A stretch of 64,000 bases of DNA, from NCBI GenBank assembly GCA_034509425.1, contig JAVTVJ010000050.1, positions 1,178,001-1,242,000 on the forward strand, given 5' to 3'. This stretch comes from Eopsaltria australis. Its lineage: Eukaryota > Chordata > Aves > Passeriformes > Petroicidae. Positions 39,901 through 54,900 of this stretch are shown piece by piece. Made by a program: the position numbers and the translations under genes. The number at the start of each line of letters is the position of its first letter. The first letter of the stretch is position 1. The notes beneath the pieces were generated by a model. It was not told the origin of the DNA, did not search any database, and saw only the letters and a list, made by a program, of their open reading frames with translations.

Positions 39901-42900
39901 ACTCAGAAAACAAGAGGAACTCGGTGAAAGAGTCAGATGAGAACAAAGAAAACATGATCATGAACTCAGAGCTCAAGGAAGAGGCTGTTTTTTATCAGGA
40001 TGAGGAAGTTTTGAATGACTCTGTTATTTCTGGTAAGGAAAGTCACTGTATTACACAGATTCACTACCAAAGGGAATGCTCTAAAGGCAGTGGAAAATAT
40101 TGAGAAGGATAAATCCCTCTACTGTCACATCAACTTTTTGAAGGAGTCCTGGTGAAAAGCTGGAGTTAAATGGGAGTCACAGTGGTTGTGATTGTCCTGG
40201 CTGCACACTGAGATGTCTCACTGTGCTTTACCCTCTCAGTTCCTGCTGCACCCCTTGAACTGCTCTGTCTGAACAGCAGCACTCCCAGACATCCCACTGT
40301 GAGCAGCCAGAGCTTTCTGTACACCCAGTGCCAGTGCTGGCGGTGTTTTGGAAATTCAGGACTATTACTCCATGCAGTAATACACTGAAAAGTGATAGAG
40401 ACCAATCAAGGGCTATTACTCCATGCAGTAATACACGGAAAAGTGATAGAGACCAATCAATCTAGAGAAAATATCTTAAAGAATGAAGTTTCTCTCCATT
40501 TGGTCCATTTTACCCTTTTGTGAGCCATATGGGGAATGCATTTTATAATCCTGTGCAATTACTTAAGTGAGCTTTGGCAAAATAATCAGCTCTCATTAGG
40601 AAATTTATTTTTCATTCAAGGTTTTAATGTTTTCCATGTTAGCAAGACAGATTCAATCTGAAATGAATCCTTCACTCTCTTCATGAATGCATTAAAAGAA
40701 GGCAGGCAGAGAACGATTCATCAAAAAATAATTGTTATAGCAGATGAAAGATGAATTTTAAAAGGTGTCTTTGAAAGCATGAGCCAGCAGACAGGACATG
40801 AGTTCTGCTGCTGTGTCTTAAGACATCAAGTAACAGAACAGACTCCTGAGGTAAGGCAAAAGAAAAGAGTGCCTTGCCTAATTGCTGGGCATTTAAGGAT
40901 AGCTTAAAACATAAAAAACTTTGAAGTTCTATTTTTTTTTCTGGCTATGTGGTAAAAGTGGTCTCCTTTGATAAAAATTCTGAGCTAGAAGCAGCCAGGC
41001 AAAAAATACATTATTCCCTATAAGCAAAACTAAATCTGAAGATTTTACTAATGAAGGAGAGTCTCTCTATTTAACAAATAATTATTCATTATTATGATGA
41101 TAGGAGGGCACTGGTTGTTGTACAAGTTTCAGTGATGCCTAAAAGCTGCTCTGGGCTTTCCACTTTAAGTGGTTGAGTATTGGAAAATCTCTGCAGTTGA
41201 AGGACAGTGGTGGTGAATTGGGGATGGCTGAGGCCAAGTGAGAAAAACAGATGTGTTTTAAGGATATTTTGGTATTATTGAGGCTGCAACAACAGCGCTG
41301 CTCAGCACAGAGGACGCTGAGCTCTGGGACTGATGTCCAGTTGGAGCAAACTGGGACATTCCCAAGGCGTTTCTGGTGTGGACACTGGGAGGCACTGCCA
41401 GTGCCAGCGTTCCCTCCAGTGCACCCTGCACATTGCAGGAGTGCAGGAGTCACAGGGACAGCACCAGAACAATCCCCTCAACATCTCCAGATTCCTTCTA
41501 GTTGGAAAAATCTGGACTGGTTTCCAAGTCAGGGAGTAAAACTATCCATTAATCCTGAACTGCTTTACAATCCCTGTACTGCCACTGCCACCACGACTGG
41601 GCACAGCACAGCCCTGGCACAGACAGGCCACAGATAACTCTGGAAAAAGTGAGGAATTATACCTTGGTTTTCCATTAGCATCCTACTCCATAAATCATTA
41701 TTTGAAACCTCTGAAAATGCAAGGCAAGACGAGCTTAAAAATCAGCATAACTAGAAAGCAGCCCCAGCTGATAACTGGTGCAGTCAAGGTCTGTCCAGCA
41801 TCAGACTGTGTTAGGATTTGCTTTTTGATTGATAGAACAGTGAATATGATAAAAAGAACAGTAAACATACAGGAAATTAAATGTCATGATTCGACTGAAT
41901 TAAACCAGGAAGTTTTTTGCAGGAACCTGCAGCCCTAACATGAAAAGGGAGTGAATTTCCCAAGCATTTCTTGTTGACCTAGCTGAGGTGTGATAAATCA
42001 TGGACCAATCCAGCCAAGATCCTGCCAGAGATAGATGGTCATGGGACAGACTGGCACTGAACGTGCCTGACTGACCAGGAAAAATAACCCTTAGGAGGAG
42101 AATACTTAAATAAAGGTGTTTGCAGGTTCAGTTTCTACTGAGGTAGTGATCAGGAAGGAATTTGCCTCAGGGTGCTGAAAATTGACGTGGGGAAAATGAG
42201 CTTGGGGCTTTATTTTCCCTTTGTTCTCTAATTTTATTTTATTCATGTGCACTTATTCTTCTTTCATATTTAGATTTTGCATGTATACTTGCATTATAAC
42301 CTGTTCTTTTATAACCTATTCATGTTTCATCATGAATAGTCCACCTTTGATTGACAGATGGAGCTGACACTGCTAATTAGGATTTTGACCCCCCTTCCTT
42401 TAAAGTCAAGGATAAAAATCCCATAGATTCTATCACTTTCCATGCCCCCAAGGTGCCCTGTCCTGGGACACTGCACTGGCCAGTGCTGCAGCTCCCCTGG
42501 TCTGGACACACAGAGCTCCTTGCCCACGTGCAGTCTCTGCACAGAAACCTGGCATGGCCAAATTCCTCTCTCTTTAAAATACTCAGGTGAAACTGGGAAT
42601 GTGTGCAGGGACACCCAGGAGTTTCCTAGCCCTGAATATCCCTCAGGTTGTTTCCAGCAGGAATTCTGTTGCACCCACTCTCAGCTTGGAGAAACCAAAG
42701 CTTGAGAAACCCTGTCAGAGTCCCAAGTCAGTGGCTTTGTGAGCCAAATGCTTCTGCTGGAGTCAGATCCTCAGTTAGCAGAAGGCTCTGTGAGGCAGCA
42801 GCCAAATCATTTAACTTCCCTGCCCATCTGTTAAATGTATATCTGCTACTTCAGACAGGCCTGCGTGCTTTAATTTAATTAATGCTTGCAACAGACTGTG

Positions 42901-45900
42901 AGAGCATTTCAAGGAAGGTGCTAAATAAGGGCACAGCTTTTAGGCTCCAGAAAGGGGTTTTGAGCTGATTATGGTTTCTATAAAGTTTAACTTTAGATCA
43001 GTGCAACCATCAAGAGATTTTTCACTGCTCACACAGGGAGACCAAACTACTCTGCCGCACTCTTTCCAAAAGGAATATGTGAGAAGAAGGTTGTACAGAC
43101 TCCTCCCCTCAGCACAAAGAAATTTGAGATCAGTACTGATAATAATAATGGAGGTCCACAGATCCCTAGCAAATAAAACTCCAGTATTTGGGAATGAGAA
43201 TCTATTTAGGATTTAGAATCTTGCCAACCTCCACAGCATCCTTTAAAAGATAGACTTTAATCCTATCTCAAATGCCAAACAAAAATACCAATTAAATGTC
43301 ATTTTCTTTAAAAACCAGGTGACATTCTCAAGAAAAGGTGAAGCATTAAATTAAAAAAAACCCAAACCCTTTAAAGCAAAAAGAAACCAAACCAAACTAA
43401 CCTCCTATTAAACACTGTGCTCCCAAGATGAGACAAAGATTTATCTGCAGTTCCTGCATGCCCTGAAGAATATATTCCCTCTGCATTTGGAGTGGTTTTG
43501 TGTCTGAGCCCTGCTCAGCTTTCTGATATTAATGTGTCCAGCTGCTCCTTGCACACCCCCACACAGATCACTGCCACTCTGTGCCATTCCTGCTCTCCAG
43601 CAGTTCCTGTTTCATCCCCAGGAGCTGCCTTTCTAATAACTTTCCTTTCAATGCATGTCCCAGGTACTCTGCCAAGAAAATGCAAGAAAGAGCTGCTGGC
43701 AGTCAAACTACGGAACAGACCAAGTAAGCAGGAGCTGGAAGACAGGAATATTTTCCCAAGGAGAACAGATGAGGAAAGACAGGAAATCCGGCAGCAAATT
43801 GAAATGAAACTCTCAAAGTAAGTGCTGTGAATGAGAATGGGGAGGAGCCTCCCTGTACAATGGAGCATCCTCTGAGCCCTGTCAGATGAGGCACTGCCAC
43901 CCACCCCCAGGTCCACTTCCTGCAGGGGACCATCCACAAACCCATACAGCACATTTTTAACTGTCAATCAGCCACAGGAAAAAAAGTCTTAACTCCCTCT
44001 CCAGTCAGGATTGCCTTGATTTCAAGGGAAAACAAGAGAGAAGCCAATTTGGGAGACAAAACCCTGCCAAATCTACCTGCAGCTCTGCTGCTGCAATCAA
44101 GGTTTGGAGGTCCTCCAGAAAAATCAGTGCTTTAACAAAAATAGTACTGTAATTGTTTATCAACCTGATTTGGCTTTGTCAGCTCTAGCTGAATGTGAGG
44201 ATAAAGGCAATTGTTAGAGCTGCATATTTACTTGCCCAAGGGAAAGCTGCTACAGTGGTGGCTGCATTGGTGCTTTAAGGCAGCAGAAGCATTGCCCTCA
44301 CCTGGGGAAGGTGCCTGTGTAGGTCCAGCTGCAGGCACAGCAGGGATGCTCTGGTTTTGATCAGTAACCAGGGCAACAGGGGAGAGCTGGGAGAGAAGCA
44401 GCATCACTGAGCTGTGTAGCCTAAAGCAAGGATTGAAGGTAACTGGGAGGCTCAGGCTGCACCATTTGGGTTTTGTGTGTGCTTTTTTTAAGAGATGCAT
44501 TTGGATATCTGCAAACATGAATATTTTAGAGGAGACAAAGTGGATTGTTAAATAATCTGTGCTGCCCACACAGGGACAGCGAGCGCTGCTCACTGCCAGA
44601 ATGCTTGGAATCAAATTGGGAAACATGAATAGAAGTTCATTTTCAAGGCTTATTAAATATTAAACATCTCAAGCCTCTCCTGAAAGAAACATTTATTGAT
44701 ATTTAGACTAACTCATTCATGTGCATGCTTCTGATTAAACTTCACCTCTGGGGACAGGGAATGAGAACAAGTGTGTGGATCAGAGCACGAGTCCTAATGG
44801 ACCAGAGTTTATGGAGGAGAACATCTCTGCCTCCACCACTGCTGCCCTCAGCCATGGACTGAGCTGCTGAGGGAACACAGAGGAGGTTCTGAGTGTCCCT
44901 CATGGTGCCCCTGCAGCAGCAGAGGTGGAGTTATGGTCCCTCCAGTCTCAGTGACTGCACAGCAGCACTTGGTACCCAAAGGGGAGCAGAGCTTTGTGCC
45001 AGGGGCTGCACAGCTCAGACCCTGCCACAGAGAACAGGTACATCCAGACAAGTGGAAGAGATCTCCTACAATGTACATTGAGTTCCAAGAGTTCCAGACA
45101 GAGCAGATCATAGGTGTGTCCCATTAATATCCATTGCCTCAGGAAGGAGAGATGGGCCTTGATCATCCTGACCTTGCAAGCCTTGTGCATTCATTTCAGG
45201 GGAATATTTCATATTGCGCCCAGTGTTGTTAATTTCATTATTTTGGCCATTCAGTCACTCATGAGATCTCTTCATACATCAAGAGCCTAATTTGATTGCT
45301 CTAAAACACACAAAAAATGGTTTCCACCCTACAGAATCCCTGAAACCAAGTTCAGCCATCACTGAATGAGAAGATTATATCATATCCAGCCCCATCTCGT
45401 ATTGCTGAAACGCCTAGAAGGTCACATCTCTTTTCAGCCCTGCCTGACTTCTCTTAGTGTGAAAGGTCTGATGGAATTGCAGCTTCAGGTGCTGTAACTA
45501 CAGCCTTTATCCCTTTCCTTTCATGTACCTTTTATCTTGCTTAATAACAAGCCTAAAGAAATACTGTAAGGGATGCATCCCTAGAGTCAAGTGTCAGTAG
45601 AAGGACATGCAGAGGACACTGCTGGACAGGTGAAAGGGGCTGGTGCTGAGCAGGAGGCAGGGAACGTGCTCAGGGAGCCTCCCCTGCCCGCTGTGATCTC
45701 ATGAAGCAATCTGGGGTGCAGCCCATCAGTGTCACTGGTGATGTCTAGAGGATGGCTAAAAGCCATCTTTGTTCCAAATGCTGGAAGCCAGGCCTTAATT
45801 TGGTTCCTTCTTCCTGGAATGTGGAAGCCTGAGCGCATTTCGGGGAACAGACGGTGCAGAGATTGCCGGAATAGCCAGGAAAGGCAAAACAGATTGGGAG

Positions 45901-48900
45901 CAGTCTCCCACACAACTTCCAGCACATATGTGCTGGCAGAGCTCAGCTCAGCTCTTAACTCATCCACCAGAATAGAACATGACCGTGCAAACAAGCTCAG
46001 GTGGTGGATGAATGCAGGAAAATATTTACAACACCAGGAAAAGCCAGTGGGTGTCCAAAAACACCAACAGCCAACCAACAAAGTAAAAATGAATTCTGGC
46101 AAAGGCCAAAGAGCCAAAGCCCTGGAGATATTCCCTTTGGAGTTTCTGACTAGGACTCACCCCACAAAACCCAGGCCACCCCAGAGCCCACAGTCAGAGC
46201 ACAGCCAGGCTGTGTGGAAATGAAACGAAACTGGGAAGAGTGAAATTCTTGGATGAGCTTTTGAGGTGTTTGCACTCATTCATTTCATGGTACCTGTGCA
46301 GCAGAGTCTCTGTGTAACAGCTTGGAGGTTTATAGCTCAGGAGTGTAGTGCTGGGGTGGGGAGTGCTGCCTGGGAAGTGGAATCCGGCAGAAATGTCTGT
46401 TCTCTGCAGGGTTTTGCCACTACCCGTGCAGGAAAGAGCAGCACGTTGCTGCTGCTGTTGTAACACTTAGATAACAGCAAATCACGAATCCACGTGTGCC
46501 ATCAGGTTATAGATCTGTGTTTAGCACAAAGAATGATCTGTGGGAAGATTAGCAAGCAGTTACTCAATGGCTGACTGCATAAGAATGGCACATAACCAGG
46601 CAGTTGTTAACAGGGTCGATATTTTTCAGCACAATTGCACGGGTTTGATGGTCTGGAGCTGTCTAGCAAATTGCCTCAGCCCCACAGCTAACACAGCCTC
46701 ACTCTGGAGGGAAAGATGCACTGACATAGATAACGTGAAAAATACACCAAATAATGGTGTTTATAGAGCTTAAAACATGGGGAGACAGAAGAATAGCATC
46801 CTCTCAAAACCGCTGGATTATTTAAGTGGTTCTGGTTGTAACACATCTCAACAGCAGCTGTGAACCTGCTGAGAAGAGCAACTCTCTGCTATCGCTCTGA
46901 TGAGTGTTCATGAAGCCAAAGCTAAAACCACTATTTTCCTTCACTTTCCCACTCATTCCATCTCTAAAGAGAGATTGGGAAATTTGATATTTCAAACCAA
47001 ATTCCACTTTTAAGCACTGCAAATTCACCGACTTCAGATTTATTATTGACTGACAGCGGCGTGAGGAGAGATTCCAGGATTCATTTATGTGCATCGCTGC
47101 TTTTGAAAAGTGTATTTCCTGTATTTCGTGCTCCCAGCCAATTTAATCTACCACTTGTTGCCGTGGAAACGTGCACTTTTCCCTCCTCCTCCTCCATCCA
47201 AAATGGCAGCATTCCAGTTTTCCCTGTGCTGTAGTGCTCCTCTTACTGATCCATGCATTCCCAGTGCCCCAGAGCATGCTGTACCCTTGGAATACTCTGC
47301 TGTGCATTAGGAAACAGGGCTCCCAACAGGTCTTGGTTCCATTATTGCGTGCTCAGAGCACAGATAATAAGCCCCCGATGGAATTCAGTGAATTGACAGC
47401 TCTTTGTGTCACAAGGCAGAAAAGACATTTGCGAGTACGATTGTTTGCGGTGTCTGCTTCCTGTCTCACAGACACACTTTGTTCTAGGAGGGGTTTCAGC
47501 TGAAACCTGGGGGAGGGAAAGACTTGCTAGACTGAAGGGTGACTCAGGAAAAGGTTGTTTAATTAAATTTGATATCTGACTGTTTAGAAAGTTGATGTTT
47601 GAAGTGCCTGGGTGGCTCGTGCTTCTCGAGAGTGTAGCCACAGTTAAAGACACTCCAGTATGACTTAATGTCTCAATGAAAACACGAGTTCCTGGAAAAG
47701 ATTATACTTGTAATATTCACTTCATGTGCTGCTCCACCTCCTCCGGTATTTGTACAAGTACACACGGTGAGTGAAGTGGCACTTAAAAGATTATGGAGAC
47801 AGGAATTTAATACAGAAATGTGGGCAGAGGAGTCCGACAGGAAGCACAAAGGGTTTGTGCACACAGAGAGAAACCAAAACTTGAGCACCTGAAGCTGATC
47901 TTTACCACACTGGAAATCTCAGCTTGGGTAAGGGGATGATGCTGGGGCAAGGTTTCCTGGCAACAAAAAGTGAAGAGGAGGCATCTTTACTCACTTGTTA
48001 GCACACCTGGCAGCTGTGGTTGTGGCGCTGCCCTGAGGTTCCTGAAGAAGCATTTTGGAGTTGACTCACCCAGGAAAGTGCAGATGTAGCTGAAAGCACA
48101 CCCAGATGAGAGCCTGGTTTGTCCCTCAGGTAACAGAGTGTGAAGTTCACAGTGCTGCTGGAGACAGAACAATACCAAGCGAACAGCACTTCAGACTGGC
48201 AGCCTAAAAGCAAAGCAGCACCACAGTTCTGCTCAGAGCACTCACAAAGACAATTTCACCCACTGACGACACAAAAGCTGTACCATGTTTCCCAAGGACA
48301 GCACATCCAGTGCCACTTCCCCACAAAAATGTCTCAGGGCAGCTTTGCTCACTGAAAAGGCATCAGCCCTTCACACTGAGACACTCAGCAGGGAACTGGG
48401 CTGAATGCACAGAACTTTGGGGAACATTTTGTTTAGCTTGACCAAAAAAAACAATGTGTGGCTATGTGTATAAACTACTGGTAGTCCTAATGCAGAAGTT
48501 TAGGAGATGCTGACCTGAGCCCAGCCTAAGCTCACCTGCAGATTTACAAGGGGTTTTTCTGATGAATCTCCAACTCCCAGTCACTGGACTAAAAACCAGG
48601 GAACTGCCCTAATTTCAGAAGGCTGGGAAGACTTGACACAGATTCACTGCAGAGACAGAGAGGCAGGGGGGCAAGGAACAGAGCAGCTGTCAGCACTAAT
48701 TAGCTGTGTACAATTTGATGCTTTTCATTACTGGGCAGGAACCATCCAGGTAACCATCCTGCTGATGCTAAAAATAACCCCGGCGAGCGCAGCGTGGGCA
48801 TGTGTGCAAGGCTGAGCTCCTCACACGAGACAGGAGCTAAATATAGAGGCACAATTGAATTGTGTGGGCGTGCAGGAGCCCGGGGAGTCTCCATCTCCTC

Positions 48901-51900
48901 GCTCTGCTCCAGACAGCACGACTGCTGCTGGCAGGGGGGCTGCTCTCAGACCTGCACGTGGCTGCAGGATTTCAGTAAGAGCTTGCACAGCACCCATGTG
49001 CTCGCTGAGGATTTGGGATTTTTAAAATGGTTTGCCTCTTTTCAGTTATGGTTTCTGCTTTTCAGGCTAGGGAAAAGAAAGATATTGTGAGGGATGGCAG
49101 GGGGAAGTTGGAAGAATGGAGGAGGTGCAAGTGAAGCTGAGATTTTTGTGGGGCTGCCTCAAGGATTAGGATGTCCAGATCCCAAGGCATTAATAGTCCC
49201 TGTGCTGTTCCTTGGTGTCAGGCTGTGGTACACAGCTGGAACCCTGCTGTGGACACAGTGACAGACAGCACTGATCTGGTAAAGGAGCTGAGGGTTTGTG
49301 TTTGCTGCCAGAGCTCCTGAGACAGCCTTCAGTGGTAAAAGTCAGGAGGAAAGGGAGAAGACTCGAGTGTCATTAAGGTCTCCAAGCAATGAGTAAGTTC
49401 AGCCTCCTGTTTACAGGGCTTTTCAAATCCAAGGGAGCTGCACTGCAGTTCAAATGCAGCATTAGAGAAGGTTCAGGCACATCTGTACATGCTGTACCTT
49501 CACTACGCTGTCCTCTTGTCTAAAGGGCTGAGAAAGATTTGTTCCCTTTCAGGTATTAAACTCCAGGAATAGAACGAACCTCACTGACACCAATCCCTGG
49601 TCAGCAAGTGAAGCTGACCTCCCTGAGTGTGTGATCATACCAGGCCCTACAGCTCTTGAACCAGAGGTGCTTCCTTGCTTCAGCAGCACTTGCACAATTA
49701 ATTATGGAGCACCCTGTCAGCTCTGAGCAAGAGCCTTGATCTGCAGCTGAACCAGAATGAGCAATTTGCTGTCTCAGACCAGCCCACAGCTCGTCTGGCA
49801 AGAATTTTTGAACACACTAATTCATTTATAAAGGCTTGAACCAGGGTTGCCTTAGTCCTGTGTTATTTTCTGGTTTAGACACACACACACGGCCCAGAGC
49901 TGCTCTCAGTGCAGGACTGTATTGCTGAGGATTCAGCATTCACCTCCTGCTGAAAATGGGGGTATTTGTGCAAACATGAGGCAGTGTCACTGCAGAGGCA
50001 GTAAATTCTGCCAGGCAACAAAATAAAGTTCCAAATTCCCAGGGCACAGCTGATTAAAGATTGTTTTCTGGGAAGGCACCATCTCCTTACACTGCTCTGT
50101 TCTACTTCCCTGGCTCCAGTGCTGGGAATTCCTAATCAAACCTGTTTTCCACAGCACGGAGAAGGCAAGGGCAGCAGGTCAGAGCACAGCAGGCAAGGGA
50201 AGAGCAGAGCAGCAGGTGGGAACACAGATAGGAATATTCAGGGCCTTTTCTAGGACACAGAGTCAATTCCTCGAATAGATCTGGCGTAAGTGGCACAAGC
50301 AAAACTAGAAATAAAAAAAATCAGAGTTCAGAAAGCTGTAAAGTATCACAGGGGAGCATAATTACGTAAATAAACTTACAGGAAAACTGCTAAAGCAAGT
50401 GCAATTGAATAAGGAAAAAGCCTTTTTTGGTAAGAAAACAGTGCACTTGTTCTACCCTGCCAACCCACCCACAAACAGCAGCACATGCTCAGCTCAGATC
50501 CCTTCCCAGAAATTGGGCATCTCCACACCCTGAAGATCTGGGCTCTACCCCTGAGTCGTGGCAAGCAGTCATGAACCAAAGAGGAAATGCATAAAATGCC
50601 AGTAATACCCTGTAATGCTTCACCTTACACTGGATTATGATTCAGGCCCTCGAGCTGGTGTGGGTCTGCAGCACAAGTAATTACAGACAGAAATTACTTT
50701 AATTTAATTTGCAGAGCTTAATCGATAGAGACCAAAGTGAGCTGCTCTGGTTGTCACAGTGATTTGTGCTGTTGTGGGATGGAAACCTGACCAGAACAAG
50801 GGATGAAAACCTGACCAGAAACAGGGATGGGAACCTGACCAGAACAAGGGATGAAAACCTGACCAGAACAAGGGATGAAAACCTGACCAGAAACAGGGAT
50901 GGGAACCTGACCAGAACAAGGTGCTCTAACCATTGTGAGCTCCTGATTACCCAATGGTTGGGCAGGGAGGATTCAGGCATTCACAGTGCCAGTTCTCACT
51001 CTGTGTAGGCATGGTCACTGTGTCACTGACATGATTTAGGTTTTTTGGGTTAGATCTGTTAATGAAATTCAGGAAAAATGTTTTCTGCACTTATAGACAA
51101 GCACTTCACTTAGCTGGAACAGAAGCCAGGTGGGACGGACAGAGTGTATCTGAGAGACTGTGAAGTGTAGAAGCACAGTGTCAGCCAGAAAGGGGTTGGG
51201 CTGCATGTTTTTTAACACTTCCTTATCAGATGTGCCACTTGAAAGCATTTGAGAACAAAAGAGAAGGGTAAAGTTTGGATTGTTGTGTTGATTCTTCTCC
51301 CACTTGCCTTGTAAACCTAACCAGATTTATATGCAAACTGGCTATCAATGAGTGTCACCATGACTGATGCAGTGAATTGCCTGCAGAATTCCTAAATGGG
51401 CACTTTCCCCACAAAATCTGAAATGTGGCTTGGTTTGGAGAAGAAAAAAACCTCCTCACTGTGCAGAGCCACTGTCCCTGGGGGCACAGCACTGAGTTAT
51501 CCCTGCTTTAGGGGGAGGCTTCTCAGATGAATCACCTGCACCTTCCCATGAAGAAATCGATCATATTTTTGGGCTCTCTTCCAAGAAAACTGTGTCTCAG
51601 TACATGTGATCCAAGGAAACTGTAATTCATACCCTGCAGTTTCTGGTTCACCAGATTCTGTGAGTTACTACAGTTCCCTGCAGCTCTGAGCACAACTTCT
51701 GCAGCCTGGTTCATTCAGGATCTCAATTCCTCCAGGAGCTGGAGGATTGGCCTTGCTGCTTTAGTGTGGAAAAAACTGGGTCAGTAGAGCACAGTTCCTA
51801 CGTTTTTGAAATAACTTCTGAGAAGGTGAGGGGGGAGAAAATGAAAGAAATAAATATTTAGAAAATAGGAAGTGGGGGAAGGAGAGAAAACAGGTCAGCA

Positions 51901-54900
51901 CAGAAGGTCACTGATTTTCTCAACCACTGCTCAATAGATGATGTGCAATTGTATCAATTATTAAAATATGGCTCTAGCTAAGAATTTCTGATTCCCTCCT
52001 GATTGCCCATGCCCCCCTTGCAAGCTGCAGCTGTACAATCAGGTCTTGGGAGCTACTTGAGTCAACCAGAGCACTGCAAGTTTCCTTTAGTATCTGTTTT
52101 TCAGGATAATGAAATCATCCAAGTGACCAGCAGCCTTCCTTGCCCTCCCCAGGCTCTGGAGAGTGGTTTTTCCCTGGAAAGTACTCTTATTTTCTACCTT
52201 TTCCTTTAGCTCTCACATGTAACACACCAGAAAAAAAACAAACAAAAAAGGACTCCCAGGTTTATCAATCCATACTTTTATCCAGTGAAATTAAGAAGAA
52301 ATGGACCACACCTTTGCAGGCTGAGGACCTCCTCCTGGTGAAAGTCCACTTATGCAGAGGATAACTGGGAAATAAGAACCAGCAAACTGGCAAAACCTGA
52401 GTCTTAAATCACATTAGAAACAGGTACTGCAATCTGGTTAGGCCAGCGTTGTGCAAAGATGTGTCAGTTACTTTGCTTTGTTAAAGCTATACAGAATAGT
52501 ACTTTGGCAAAAACAAGTAGAAGAATAAAACCTTTCAAAACCAAGTCTACATGGCTGACAGATGAACCACCAGTGTCATTTGCTTGAGATGACCATGTTC
52601 ATTAAGCAAATTAAATTCTGAATGAATTAATACTTCATTAGTTTCTCAGAAATTATGTTTAAAAAAAAAAATTAAAGCCAGGCCCTCTCAGCAGTCTCTT
52701 CAGAAAGCAGCTGGCCTGTAGCACAGAGATCAGCCTAATTTGAGGGTCTGCAAAAGCCATTTTCTGGCCAGGCTACACTGCAGCCTTGTTAAAATCATCC
52801 CTGGGAGTGGCTGCAGCACTTCCAAATACCACCCAGCTGGGGAAAAAATCCTCCTTCTCAAGAAAAGGTTAAACAAACCAGGACTGATGTGGTAAGGGAA
52901 GTTGTGTTTATGGGTGTTGTGCAGTTAAGCTCACAGAAATCCCTTTATCATCCTGTTTACACCAGAAAGGAAAAAGGTAACAGGGAGGGATGTGTGTGGA
53001 GATGCCAAGCTCAGGTCTGCAGGGGTGGTGGGAGCAGGAGGCTCAGGGTCAGCAGGGAATTTTGGTGGAGGAGAGGCTCAGCACTGCAATGCTCTGACTT
53101 GTTTTACATCAGCTGCAGTGCCAGAACAGCTGCAAACCCAGGAAAATCAGAGTTTAAGGGAGTTCACACAGAGCCAAGGTCTGTCTGAGCTCTGAGGAGT
53201 CTCTGCCATATCCCCCAGCTCTGCCTGGCCTTCCCCACCCCAGCAGCTCCTCCTCAGGCAGGGAACAGCCCTAAGGACAATCCTGGAGGTGGCACAATGG
53301 GATCCTTTCCCCAGAACACTCACAAAGGTTTTATTTTGTGTGGCAGCCTTGGGCTTTGTCAGTGAGAGACAGCGTGTGTTGTACCACAACAAACCACGGC
53401 TGGAACGTCCAAAATTAACATTGCATAATTGAATTCTTACATTTTGTTCAATTGAGGAACCTGGATTTCAGAAGCTCAGAATATTCTGTTCTATGAGAAA
53501 TTTGCCAGCAAATTCTATTTGGATTTACGTGACCATAACTAAACACAGGATCCTAAACAAAGTTAAGGAGGGTCCCAGAAGGCTCTGAGGAAGAGCAGAC
53601 AGAATACAAGGATGACATTTAAAAATTCAAATCCTGCCTGCATTTTCCTGGAAGTTAGCCTGTCTGCAGTGCTCAGTGTCACACTTTGTGGCATCGAGTG
53701 ACAAGTCATACTCCTCACCCTGTCCAATCTGAAAAACAAAGTACAGAATTACTGAAACACCACTTGCAGAGGGAAATGAATAAATTCCCAGAGGAGCTGC
53801 AAATCTGGTTTTTCAGACAAGACAGTTTGCCACATTCTCCTATTCTGTACAACAGAGATAACCACACAGACCAGCTTTGCAGAGCACTGTGAGAGCTGCT
53901 GGTGAAAGAACTACAAAACTGATGATTATTGAGAGCAGGGACTTGCACCCCTACAGACTGCTTGGGCCACATCTTTGAGCTGTCAATGGAATTTCTCATT
54001 TCACTCTGCACTGAGAGCAGGAACACTCTTTGCATTCAAAAATCAACAGATAATCTCAATTTTGAAAGAAGCAATTTATTAAAAGCAAATAAATGGGACT
54101 GCAATACGAAGCAGGATTCAGAAGCTGCTGTGGGCAAAGGCTCTGTGGCTCTGGCCAGCCAAGCTTAGTGCCAGTGTGAGGCCAAGCTGTGGGTCCAGCT
54201 CTGTCCTGAAGAATGCTGGGCCAACAATAGAGTGCACGAGAGAAACAGAAAATAGTACAACAGATGGTGAAACGCTGTGTGCAGGCAGGGATATCCCATC
54301 CTGCTGGAGATGCTGTGTGGGTGAGTGACAGGCGAGAACTGCAGAGTGCTTGCCTTGCCAGGGGGAGCATTCCCAGAGAGATTCCTGCAGTGTGGGAGCA
54401 GCTGTGCAGCCACACTCTCGCTCCCAGCAGGGTCCCAGCAGCATTTCCAGCTTCAGAAATTGCTGTCATTTAGGGTTTTCCTTCAGGGATTACACAAAGT
54501 ACTCGGAGAGTGCTGCATTTTCCTTGATTTACTTCAGTAATTAAGAAAGCTGCTCCTTGGCATCAAGCCTGACACTGCAAGGAGTTTGCAAAGTGCCACA
54601 GCATCCACTCCTGCTGGAAGCTGTTGGGTCAGGGGGTTCACAGCTCCATAGCCCCAGCTCTGGGGTAAATCCTCACTGCTCCTTGCAGAGGGCAAAGACA
54701 CCTTGCAGAGGTTTATTTGTAACCTCCCAGACGTTGCAGATTGCCAGAGTTCCTTGGTGTACACCTTCAGCTGACAGGAAGGATGTTCTCCGGCACTCCC
54801 ACCGCAGGGGGAAGCTCCCAGCAGCTCCCACCCATGGCTGGAAGGGCCATTCTCAAATCGTTGTGCACTGAGTGAGGGGGAGGAGGAGAGCTGACACGCA

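Noticed and set aside
45587..46223. Open frames of 164-176 codons on opposite strands
   Set aside because: Mutually overlapping, without recognisable protein features or splice context.
50699..51008. Repetitive-peptide open frames across the 24-bp array
   Set aside because: A by-product of a repeat period divisible by three; no gene.
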